Positions 1 through 5,190 of a DNA stretch of 7,787 bases are shown in pieces. Made by a program: the position numbers and the translations under genes. How positions within the stretch are numbered: position 1 is the stretch's first letter; each line of letters starts with the position of its first letter. A model generated the notes under the pieces. The model did not search any database. It saw nothing but the letters and a program-made list of their open reading frames with translations, and was not told where the DNA came from. Origin of the DNA: an uncultured Gaiellaceae bacterium (lineage in GTDB: Bacteria > Actinomycetota > Thermoleophilia > Gaiellales > Gaiellaceae); contig CATPAS010000042.1 in NCBI GenBank assembly GCA_955652075.1, forward strand, positions 1 to 7,787. Direction: 5' to 3'.

Positions 1-145
1 ACGTGACGACGATCGCGACGAGCATTCCGGCCGCACCGATCTGGTTTCCCCTCCGCGCCGTCCCGGGGTTGGACAAGAACCGCAACGCCAGGATGAACGT
101 CACGATCGTGATCAGATAGAGAAGATTCGTGACCTCGCGGCTCAA
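1..145 (-). CDS. pntB: NAD(P) transhydrogenase subunit beta, N-terminal part (runs off left edge)
   Basis: This is the first 48 codons of the beta subunit of proton-translocating NAD(P)+ transhydrogenase. The beta subunit carries most of the membrane domain and the NADP(H)-binding domain, so the NADP(H) domain lies outside the window. The visible part reads as a hydrophobic helix (residues about 5-20) and then the family-typical stretch FLSNPGTARRGNQIGAAGM leading into a second membrane helix. I chose the TTG at 143-145 as start because it overlaps the pntAB stop in a TTGA four-base junction, matching the GTGA junction between pntAA and pntAB. No Shine-Dalgarno sequence is evident, which fits translation coupled to pntAB. 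The family assignment is strong from the motif and the operon position; the truncation is only the window edge. Confidence 0.9.
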   Translation of the reverse strand, partial: MSREVTNLLYLITIVTFILALRFLSNPGTARRGNQIGAAGMLVAIVVT

Positions 146-456
146 CTGTGATCCTGGGGTCTCTTCTCCCGCTTCTTGAACATCTCGAGCATGCGGTCGG
201 TGACGACGAAGCCGCCGACGACGTTCGCGGACGCCAGCACGACGGCGATCAGCCCGATGACGCTGGTGAGCGTGTCCTTGTGGTCGAGGCCGGCGACGAG
301 CATCGCGCCGACGATGACGATGCCGTGGATCGCGTTCGTGCCTGACATCAGCGGCGTGTGCAGCATCGTCGGCACCTTGGAGATGACCTCGAAACCGAGG
401 AAGATCGCGAGGACGAGGATGGTGATCTCGAAGGTGAGCAGCAGGCCGTGGCTCAC
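142..456 (-). CDS. pntAB: NAD(P) transhydrogenase subunit alpha 2 (small membrane subunit)
   Basis: The product is 104 residues and is the membrane part of the split alpha subunit, helping form the proton channel with PntB. Three hydrophobic segments are visible: about residues 5-25, 43-58 and 65-88. Between the first two lies the highly conserved block GFEVISKVPTMLHTPLMSGT followed by NAIHGIVIVGA, which is diagnostic for this subunit. The C-terminus is short and charged (KKREKRPQDHS). The start is the GTG at 454-456; it overlaps the pntAA stop in a GTGA junction, and the protein begins MSHGLLLTFEITILVL, as expected for the family. The three-gene arrangement pntAA-pntAB-pntB is that of Rhodospirillum rubrum, rather than the two-gene form of E. 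coli. The identification is close to certain. Confidence 0.95.
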   Translation of the reverse strand: MSHGLLLTFEITILVLAIFLGFEVISKVPTMLHTPLMSGTNAIHGIVIVGAMLVAGLDHKDTLTSVIGLIAVVLASANVVGGFVVTDRMLEMFKKREKRPQDHS

Positions 457-1541
457 GCGGCCGCCGCTTTCTCCCGGGTCACACACGCGCCCGCGGTGAT
501 CTCGTCGTCCCAGTCGAGGGCGAGCTCGCCTTCCGGCGCAAGATGCTGGAGCAGGGCGCTCACATTGCGCGCGTAGAGCTGGCTCGCGTGAAACGGCATC
601 GTCGACGCAAGGTTCGTCAGCCCGACGAGCGTCACGCCGTCCCGCTCGACCACCTCGCCCGGCTCGGTCGGTTCCGCATTGCCGCCCGCCTCGGCTGCGA
701 GGTCGACGATCACCGAGCCGGGCCGCATGCGCGCGACGGCCGCTGCCGGGATCAGCTTCGGCGCGGGACGGCCGGGAATGAGGGCGGTCGTGATCACGAC
801 GTCGTAATCCGGGATCCGCGCGGCGAGCTCTTCCTGCTGCTTGCGCTGCTCGTCCTCGCTCAGCTCGCGCGCGTAGCCGCCGGCAGTCTCCTCGCCGCGC
901 ACGCCGAGGTCGAGGAACGTCGCCCCGAGACTCTCGACCTGCTCCTTCACGACCGGCCGCACGTCGAAGCCGGCGACGACCGCGCCGAGCCGGCGTGCCG
1001 TCGCGATCGCCTGCAGTCCCGCCACTCCGGCTCCCAGCACGAGCACCTTTGCCGGAGCGACCGTGCCGGCCGCAGTCGTCAGCATCGGAAAGAACCGAGG
1101 GAGACATTCCGCAGCAAGCAGCACGGCCTTGTAGCCGGACACAGTCGCTTGGGACGACAGCGCGTCCATCGACTGTGCGCGGGTGGTACGCGGGATCGAC
1201 TCCATCGCGAACGCCTGGACCCCGCGCTGCGCCAGCAACTCGATTCCGGCGGGATCCGAGAGCGGTTCGAGGAATCCGATGAGCACCTGGCCGCCACGCA
1301 ATCGCTGCGCTTCCTCGCTCGTGGGCTTCCGCACCTTGACGACTGCGTCCGCGTCCCACACCTGATCGGCGAGCTCTGCACCGGCCTCGCGGTACGCCTC
1401 GTCGGGAAACGATGCAGCCACCCCGGCGCCGCGCTCGACGACGACCTCGAACCCGCCTCCCACCAGCTTGGAGACCGCTTCAGGGACGAGCGCCACTCGG
1501 CGCTCGCCCGGCTCGACCTCCCGCGGAACGCCGATTCGCAC
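453..1541 (-). CDS. pntAA: NAD(P) transhydrogenase subunit alpha 1 (NAD(H)-binding)
   Basis: The product is 362 residues and is the soluble NAD(H)-binding component that hands hydride to the NADP domain of PntB, driven by the proton gradient. The N-terminus MRIGVPREVEPGERRVALVP is the family signature. Residues R118, Q123 and D126, within PRTTRAQSMD, match the RQD loop that positions the nicotinamide in the R. rubrum enzyme. The Rossmann glycine motif GAGVAG is at 170-175, and the acidic residue ending the second strand is D193 (GFDVRP). Downstream, ITTALIPGRPAPKLI and SVIVDLAAEAGGN are also typical, and the C-terminal GACVTRE matches the family end. Length agrees with split alpha-1 subunits (about 360-385). 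The start is a GTG with no Shine-Dalgarno; a TAAGAT box six bases upstream suggests a leaderless message. It is the first gene of the operon. Confidence 0.96.
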   Translation of the reverse strand: MRIGVPREVEPGERRVALVPEAVSKLVGGGFEVVVERGAGVAASFPDEAYREAGAELADQVWDADAVVKVRKPTSEEAQRLRGGQVLIGFLEPLSDPAGIELLAQRGVQAFAMESIPRTTRAQSMDALSSQATVSGYKAVLLAAECLPRFFPMLTTAAGTVAPAKVLVLGAGVAGLQAIATARRLGAVVAGFDVRPVVKEQVESLGATFLDLGVRGEETAGGYARELSEDEQRKQQEELAARIPDYDVVITTALIPGRPAPKLIPAAAVARMRPGSVIVDLAAEAGGNAEPTEPGEVVERDGVTLVGLTNLASTMPFHASQLYARNVSALLQHLAPEGELALDWDDEITAGACVTREKAAAA

Positions 1542-1570
1542 GGCGCGATCTTACGTACCCTTCACCCGCC
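1542..1570. promoter_or_regulatory. 29-bp divergent promoter region between pntAA and dedA
   Basis: Only 29 bases separate the two divergent start codons. On the minus strand a TAAGAT box (1548-1553) sits six bases before the pntAA GTG. On the plus strand a TACCCT box (1556-1561) sits nine bases before the dedA GTG. Both fit the TAnnnT -10 pattern, and neither gene has a Shine-Dalgarno, so leaderless transcription is plausible for both. The two boxes are 2 bp apart, so any -35 contacts would fall inside the opposite gene. No good -35 hexamer is visible on either side. The boxes are seen; the promoter role is inferred. Confidence 0.45.
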
Positions 1571-2155
1571 GTGGCCCATTTCATCCACACCTACGGGCTG
1601 TGGTTCGTCTTCGCGATCGTCTGCGCCGAGTCGGCGGGGCTCTGGCTTCCGGGTGAAACAGCGCTGATCGCCGCGGGTGTCTACGCAGCCAAAGGACATC
1701 TGTCGATCGTCTCCCTCATAGTCGTTGCGGCGGCCGCGGCGATCATCGGCGACAACATCGGCTACTGGCTCGGCCGGGAGGGAGGACGTCGGCTGATCTA
1801 CCGTTATCCCTGGGCCAAGCGCCAGGCCGATCGGGTCATGCCCCGCGCGGAAAGGTTCTTCGAGAAGCACGGAGGCAAGGCGGTGTTCTTCGCACGGTTC
1901 TTCGGTGGAATTCGAGTCACCGGAGCATGGCTGGCCGGGATCACGCGGATGCCCTGGTGGAGGTTCCTCTTCTGGAACGCTCTGGGCGGTATCGTCTGGG
2001 CCACCGCTGTCGGGCTCGTGTCGTTCTACGCGGGGAAGGCTGTGGCCGACGCCGTCGCCCGTTACGGCACGTACGGAGGAGCTGCGATCGCAGTCATCGT
2101 CGTGGTCTTGCTGGTGGGAATCCACGTCGGGCGCCGTCGCATGGAGTCGGCCTGA
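1571..2155 (+). CDS. DedA-family membrane protein (SNARE-associated/VTT domain)
   Basis: The product is 194 residues of an integral membrane protein. Characteristic DedA features appear in order: E20 in the first re-entrant/helix region, LPGET at 26-30, GDNIGYWLGR at 60-69, a basic amphipathic linker (about 73-103), then FFARFFGGIRVTGAWLAG at 106-123 with R109 and R115, and RMPWWRFLFWNALGGIVWA leading into the last two helices (about 132-187). Some DedA proteins are known to flip polyprenyl phosphate carriers or support proton-dependent envelope homeostasis; the substrate of this one cannot be read from sequence. I chose the GTG at 1571 because MAHFIHTYGLWFVF is where the homologous fold begins. 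A longer open frame reaching back to 1412 lies wholly over pntAA and does not look like DedA. The gene is first of a three-gene plus-strand run. Confidence 0.9.
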   Translation: MAHFIHTYGLWFVFAIVCAESAGLWLPGETALIAAGVYAAKGHLSIVSLIVVAAAAAIIGDNIGYWLGREGGRRLIYRYPWAKRQADRVMPRAERFFEKHGGKAVFFARFFGGIRVTGAWLAGITRMPWWRFLFWNALGGIVWATAVGLVSFYAGKAVADAVARYGTYGGAAIAVIVVVLLVGIHVGRRRMESA

Positions 2156-2994
2156 AGGCGCTCGCATGTGCGCTCCTGGTCTGCGCGCTGCTAGCAGGCG
2201 AAGCCGCGACCGCCGCGGTGCCCGTGCCCGCGTTCGACCACGTTGTCGTGATCGTCTTCGAGAACAAGGAGACGACGAGCGTGCTCGGCAGCCGCGCCGC
2301 GCCGACGTTCAATTCGTACGCACGGCGCTACGCAAGCCTCACGCGCTACTACGCCGTGACCCATCCGAGTCTGCCGAACTACCTCGCCCTCGTCTCGGGG
2401 TCGACGCAGGGGATCACGAACGACTGCACCGACTGCGTCGTCGACGCGAAGAGCCTGGCGGACACGATCGAGTCATCGGGCCGGACCTGGAAGACCTACG
2501 CCGAAGGACTGCCGGCGCCCGGGTTCCTCGGCCCGTTCAACGGCCGCTACGCCAAGAAGCACGATCCGTTTGCCTACTTTCGTGGCATTGCTACCGATCC
2601 GGCTCGCCGCACGCGGCTCGTGCCGCTCTCCAGGCTGGCCACCGATCTCCGTGCCGGGGCGCTGCCGAGCTTCTCGCTCGTCGTCCCAGACCTGTGTCAC
2701 TCGATGCACGACTGCTCGGTCTCCGTCGGCGATGCCTGGCTGCGCAGCCAGGTCGGGAGGTTCCTGAAGCTGCCGCGCACGGTCGTCTTCGTCCTCTTCG
2801 ACGAAGGCAGCACCTCGAGCGGCGGGGGCGGTCACACGACGGCCCTGGCGCTGGGGACGGCTGTCCGGCTCCGTTCCCGTTTCACAGGCGTGACGGGGCA
2901 CTACGGGATCCTGCGTACCATCGAGCAGGCCTGGGGGCTGCCGCTGCTCGGGCACTCGGCTCACGTGGCCCCGATCACCGGCATCTGGCGTTGA
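2152..2994 (+). CDS. Exported phosphoesterase, PF04185/SapM-like acid phosphatase family
   Basis: About 280 residues with an N-terminal signal peptide: one lysine, a hydrophobic core (residues 3-16) and an ATAA/V cleavage-like site near residue 22. The mature part shows alkaline-phosphatase-superfamily motifs of the PF04185 type: FDHVVVIVFENK (28-39), YAVTHPSLPNYLALVSG (67-83), KKHDPFAYF (135-143), PDLCHSMHDCSVSVGD (179-194) and FDEGSTSSGGGGH (216-228). The family includes phospholipase C-like and acid phosphatases such as mycobacterial SapM; the substrate here is unknown. No ATG, GTG or TTG lies in frame near the signal peptide. The best start is a CTG at 2152-2154 that overlaps the dedA stop as CTGA. 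Starting at the GTG at 2218 would remove the signal peptide. It probably acts outside the membrane and is coupled to dedA. Confidence 0.82.
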   Translation: MKALACALLVCALLAGEAATAAVPVPAFDHVVVIVFENKETTSVLGSRAAPTFNSYARRYASLTRYYAVTHPSLPNYLALVSGSTQGITNDCTDCVVDAKSLADTIESSGRTWKTYAEGLPAPGFLGPFNGRYAKKHDPFAYFRGIATDPARRTRLVPLSRLATDLRAGALPSFSLVVPDLCHSMHDCSVSVGDAWLRSQVGRFLKLPRTVVFVLFDEGSTSSGGGGHTTALALGTAVRLRSRFTGVTGHYGILRTIEQAWGLPLLGHSAHVAPITGIWR

Positions 2995-3043
2995 CGCCCA
3001 ACTAGAAGGGAAACGTCGCGCGGCCTGGAATGACGTCGAGCCG

Positions 3044-3610
3044 ATGCTGGCCGACCTCGCCTCCTCGCTGGCTGCGCGCGATCCCTCGACAGCCGCGCAC
3101 TGCGCGCGCGTGACTTTCCTGTCCAGGCGACTTGCGGTCTGGCTCGGCTGGGACGAGCCGAAGCTCCGGACACTCGAGGTCGGGGCGCCGTTGCACGACA
3201 TCGGCAAGGTGACGATCTCCCAGGCGCTGTTGCGCAAGCGCGGCCCCCTGCTCCCGCAGGAGCTCGCCGAGATCCGGACGCACCCGGCCGCAGGCGCAAA
3301 GCTGATCAGCCCGGTCGGTCCTGCGCGCGACGCCTTGCCGTATGTGCTGTACCACCACGAGCGCTGGGACGGCAGCGGCTATCCAACCGGGCGCCGTGGC
3401 ACCCAAATTCCCGAAGGTGCTCGCCTGCTCGCGGTGGCGGATGCCTTCGATGCCATGACGTCGACGCGTCCCTACCGGCGCGCGCTGCCGATCACGCGCG
3501 CACTGGGCGAGATCGAGCGTTGCGCGGGCACGCAGTTCGATCCCACCTTCGCGCAGGCATTTCTCGATGCGTGGAGCGCAGGCGCGCTCGCCGACGCCGC
3601 GGCGATCTAA
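3044..3610 (+). CDS. Stand-alone HD-GYP domain phosphodiesterase
   Basis: The product is 188 residues and consists almost entirely of an HD-GYP domain, the metal-dependent family that hydrolyses cyclic di-GMP and, in some members, cGAMP. Metal and substrate residues visible are H19 with R22 (AAHCARV), H51-D52 and K55 (LHDIGK), H80, H104-H105 (HHERWDGSGYP, the GYP signature at 112-114) and D133 (VADAFDAMTS). The closing pattern TRPYRRAL and GTQFDPTFAQAF is typical. There is no receiver, PAS, GAF or membrane segment, so regulation must come from a partner or from expression. The start is the first ATG in an open frame that runs upstream from 2894 without another usual start codon; the ribosome site is weak (GGAA, 13 bases upstream). 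It follows the phosphoesterase by 49 bases on the same strand and may share its transcript. Confidence 0.9.
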   Translation: MLADLASSLAARDPSTAAHCARVTFLSRRLAVWLGWDEPKLRTLEVGAPLHDIGKVTISQALLRKRGPLLPQELAEIRTHPAAGAKLISPVGPARDALPYVLYHHERWDGSGYPTGRRGTQIPEGARLLAVADAFDAMTSTRPYRRALPITRALGEIERCAGTQFDPTFAQAFLDAWSAGALADAAAI

Positions 3611-3633
3611 AGAGCAGCCAGCCCTCTAAAGAG
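3606..3633. repeat. 9-bp direct repeat spanning convergent stop codons
   Basis: TCTAAAGAG occurs at 3606-3614 and again at 3625-3633, separated by 10 bases. The first copy contains the TAA stop of the HD-GYP gene. The second contains the TAG stop of the convergent dehydrogenase, read on the minus strand. The 15-bp gap between the genes shows no convincing terminator hairpin beyond a 4-bp AGAG/CTCT stem. The repeat is seen directly; no function is claimed. Confidence 0.6.
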
Positions 3634-4696
3634 TCGCCCAGACCTCGAGCTTCGACTTCACTCGGCGGATGACCTCGTCGGTGTACTCGCTCGTGCCCGT
3701 GTGTCCGCCGAGGTCGGCCGTGCGGATCCCCTGCGAGACGGTCTCGAGGCAGGCCTCGCGGATCGCGCGGCCGGCCTGCTGCGCCCGCTCGCCTCCGAAA
3801 GCGAGGAGCGCCGCGCCGGCGAGGATCATCGCCATCGGGTTCGCGACATTCTTGCCGAGCAGCGAGGGCGCCGTCCCGTGCGCGGCCTCGGCCATCAACG
3901 CCTTCGGCTCGTAGTCGTCTTCGAACGCGACGAGCAACGACTCGGAGCCGGCGATCGAGCCGAAGAGCGGCAGCACCAGGTCGGAGAGGATGTCGCCGTC
4001 ACGATTGAGCGCGGGAATCACCAGCGGGTCGCCGGCCGAAGCGATCAGCAGCGCGAAGGTCGCATCGATGAGCTGCGGCTCGTACGGCACGGCGGGATGT
4101 CGCTCGGCCGCCGCGTCCATCTCCTCTTTCAGCATGCCTTCGTAGGTCGGGCTCACCGTGTACTTGGGGCCGCCGAACACCTTTGCGCCCACCTGTTCAG
4201 CCTGACGAAACGAGAACTCCGCGACTGCTCGGCAGATGCGCCGTTCGATGCGCTCGGTGCGGAACGCCACCTCGTCGTCCCCCTCGCCCTCACGCCACTC
4301 CTTTGCTCCGTAGGCGTCTCCGACCGCCATGCGCACGATCGAGATCGGCGCGTGCACGCCGCCGAACGGAACGACACCCGGGATCCGGCGCCCCGTCCGC
4401 ACGATGACCTTCCCGCCGATCTCCTCCCGCAGGATGCGGTTCGGCGAGCCGACGTCGTCGCGCCCTTCCGGGGTGATCGTGGCCGCCTTGAGACCGAGGC
4501 CGTGCTCGCGAATCGCCTGGGCAGCCTCGAAGACGACCCGGTTCTCGGTCGCCCGTCGCGAGCCCAGGGAGAGATCGAAGCGGGGAAACTCGAGCTCGAG
4601 CCCGGTCGCGTCCGGGCCGAGTACGCGCAGGGCTTCTTCGAGCAGTTCCTGCCCGGTCTCGTCCCCCTCCAGCACGACGATCGTTTTGGCGTCCAC
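3626..4696 (-). CDS. Isocitrate dehydrogenase-like enzyme (isocitrate/isopropylmalate dehydrogenase family)
   Basis: The product is 356 residues of the beta-decarboxylating dehydrogenase family, most likely converting isocitrate to 2-oxoglutarate in the cytosol. Residues line up with eukaryotic-type (type II) NADP isocitrate dehydrogenase: SPN at 84-86, R90, an arginine near 100, R122 and Y129 in VRMAVGDAYG (human IDH1 R132 and Y139), K178 in GPKYT (K212), D211, and D235 and D239 in DGDILSD (D275 and D279), then EAAHGTAP at 270-277 and N286-P287. It is shorter than the usual 400-415 residues, mainly because the stretch between Y129 and K178 lacks about 24 residues of the clasp region. The coenzyme loop after HGT differs from known NADP enzymes, so NAD or NADP use is open. 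The start is the GTG at 4694-4696, giving MDAKTIVVLEGDETG; the in-frame extension to 4786 looks non-coding. A TAGTGT box 8 bases upstream suggests a leaderless start. Confidence 0.85.
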   Translation of the reverse strand: MDAKTIVVLEGDETGQELLEEALRVLGPDATGLELEFPRFDLSLGSRRATENRVVFEAAQAIREHGLGLKAATITPEGRDDVGSPNRILREEIGGKVIVRTGRRIPGVVPFGGVHAPISIVRMAVGDAYGAKEWREGEGDDEVAFRTERIERRICRAVAEFSFRQAEQVGAKVFGGPKYTVSPTYEGMLKEEMDAAAERHPAVPYEPQLIDATFALLIASAGDPLVIPALNRDGDILSDLVLPLFGSIAGSESLLVAFEDDYEPKALMAEAAHGTAPSLLGKNVANPMAMILAGAALLAFGGERAQQAGRAIREACLETVSQGIRTADLGGHTGTSEYTDEVIRRVKSKLEVWATL

Positions 4697-4704
4697 GGCA
4701 GCGG

Positions 4705-4710
4705 ACACTA
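4705..4710 (-). promoter_or_regulatory. Possible -10 box for the dehydrogenase gene
   Basis: On the minus strand TAGTGT lies eight bases before the GTG start at 4696. It fits the TAnnnT pattern at leaderless spacing, and no Shine-Dalgarno precedes the GTG. No clear -35 element is visible, so this is a weak call. Confidence 0.35.
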
Positions 4711-4775
4711 GCGAGGAGCATGCCGGGCAGTTGCGCGCAGCTCGTACGTCAGCCCGGCAGTGATCGATCAGTATC

Positions 4776-4793
4776 TCGACGGACAACCGTCGA
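4776..4793. repeat. Perfect 7-bp hairpin, dehydrogenase upstream region
   Basis: TCGACGG and CCGTCGA pair perfectly around an ACAA tetraloop, 80 bp upstream of the dehydrogenase start and beside the palindrome TGATCGATCA at 4761-4770. It lacks a T-tract on either strand, so an operator or chance dyad is likelier than a terminator. Confidence 0.45.
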
Positions 4794-4889
4794 AGATTTC
4801 AGGCCTCGCCATTTTGCGCGTGGTAGCCGCGCCGACTCGGGCCTAGATCCCGAAGAACAGGCCGTGTTGAGCCTCCTCCGTTCCTGGCT

Positions 4890-4921
4890 GAATTAAGTAG
4901 GCACGAGCCGCTGCCTAATTC
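4890..4921. repeat. AT-rich interrupted inverted repeat upstream of the Cys4 protein gene
   Basis: The left arm GAATTAAGTAGGCA (4890-4903) pairs with the right arm TGCCTAATTC (4912-4921) over ten bases. The left arm has a four-base bulge and the loop is eight bases. The inner TAGGCA/TGCCTA stem is perfect. The element ends 56 bp before the GTG at 4978 and stands out as AT-rich in a GC-rich setting. It could be a regulator site or an RNA hairpin in a leader; the sequence alone does not decide. Confidence 0.5.
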
Positions 4922-4935
4922 TCGATTCTTTGCGC

Positions 4936-4941
4936 TAGGCT
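4936..4941 (+). promoter_or_regulatory. Possible -10 box for the Cys4 protein gene
   Basis: TAGGCT fits the TAnnnT pattern and would place a transcription start about 30 bases before the GTG at 4978, leaving room for the visible ribosome site. No recognisable -35 hexamer lies at the right distance, so the call is tentative. Confidence 0.3.
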
Positions 4942-4964
4942 CAACCGCATTCAAATCGCTTGAG

Positions 4965-4972
4965 AGGGAGGA
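4965..4972 (+). promoter_or_regulatory. Strong Shine-Dalgarno fixing the GTG start at 4978
   Basis: AGGGAGGA lies five bases before the GTG at 4978 and fixes the start there rather than at the in-frame codon at 4960, which lies upstream of it. It is the only strong ribosome binding site seen in the window; the other transcript-first genes look leaderless. Confidence 0.75.
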
Positions 4973-4977
4973 AATCG

Positions 4978-5172
4978 GTGGCACGTGTTACGAGGCTGGT
5001 CTGCGACGATTGCGGCAAGGAAGTCGACGAGGCAAAAGGGGCCGTGATGCGGATCAATTTCACGGACGCACGGCGCGGTTCCAAGCAAGCCGATCTCTGC
5101 GACGTTTGCGCCGGCAAGATGCCGGGCCAGGCAGTCGCTCGACGCGGCCGGCGTCCGAAGACGGCCGCCTAG
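4978..5172 (+). CDS. Small four-cysteine (zinc-ribbon-like) protein with basic RGRR tail
   Basis: The product is 64 residues and I do not recognise a named family. Two CxxC knuckles are visible, C9-DD-C12 in RLVCDDCGKEV and C41-DV-C44 in DLCDVCAGKMPG, 28 residues apart, which suggests one structural zinc site. Between them lies a short strand-like core (AVMRINFTDARRGSKQADL). The tail ARRGRRPKTAA is strongly basic and resembles an AT-hook-like minor-groove binding motif. The spacing VTRLVCDD...DLCDVCAGKM also recalls the Lsr2 dimerisation domain (VTVTLVDD...IDLSxxxAxKL), but with cysteines added; this is a pattern comparison only. I infer a small DNA- or RNA-binding protein. It has its own strong ribosome site, and the next gene begins 74 bases downstream on the same strand. 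Confidence 0.8.
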   Translation: MARVTRLVCDDCGKEVDEAKGAVMRINFTDARRGSKQADLCDVCAGKMPGQAVARRGRRPKTAA

Positions 5173-5190
5173 CCTTTCCCCGCTCTTAGC

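Larger units (their letters stand above)
4697..4977. other. Gene-free 281-bp intergenic region with several dyads
   Basis: This region lies between the divergent dehydrogenase and Cys4-protein genes and contains no convincing reading frame. I see a perfect 10-bp palindrome TGATCGATCA (4761-4770), a 7-bp stem TCGACGG/CCGTCGA around an ACAA loop (4776-4793), a GCGCG/CGCGC stem with a 7-base loop (4816-4832), and an AT-rich interrupted inverted repeat (4890-4921). Base composition drops in GC towards 4890-4960, as expected for a promoter of the rightward gene. None of the stems is followed by a T-run good enough for an intrinsic terminator. No tRNA or known riboswitch pattern was recognised. Confidence 0.6.

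Noticed and set aside
142..1359. 405-residue minus-strand open frame overlapping pntAA and pntAB
   Set aside because: Only its last 104 residues are real (PntAB). The rest is an arginine/glycine-rich out-of-frame shadow of pntAA.
1412..1570. N-terminal extension of the DedA protein
   Set aside because: It lies over pntAA in antisense, is Pro/Arg-rich, and DedA homology begins at the GTG at 1571.
543..1667. 374-residue plus-strand open frame opposite pntAA
   Set aside because: Composition is Arg/His/Leu-rich antisense of a well-identified gene, with no recognisable domain.
3701..4711. 336-residue plus-strand open frame
   Set aside because: Antisense shadow of the dehydrogenase gene, with arginine-rich composition and no motif.
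4697..4786. 30-residue N-terminal extension of the dehydrogenase, including CPAC
   Set aside because: Family homology starts at MDAKTIVVLEGDETG, and the extension covers the palindrome and hairpin of the upstream region. The CPAC looked briefly like a metal site but has no partner.
4816..4832. GCGCG/CGCGC stem as an intrinsic terminator
   Set aside because: On the plus strand the T-run precedes the stem. On the minus strand the stem is followed by A residues, so neither orientation fits.
4801..4880. Possible tRNA or riboswitch because of several short stems
   Set aside because: No T-loop consensus, acceptor pairing or known riboswitch core could be found.
4799..4984. 61-residue minus-strand open frame in the intergenic region
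   Set aside because: No ribosome site, no motif, and it overlaps the start and Shine-Dalgarno of the Cys4 gene.
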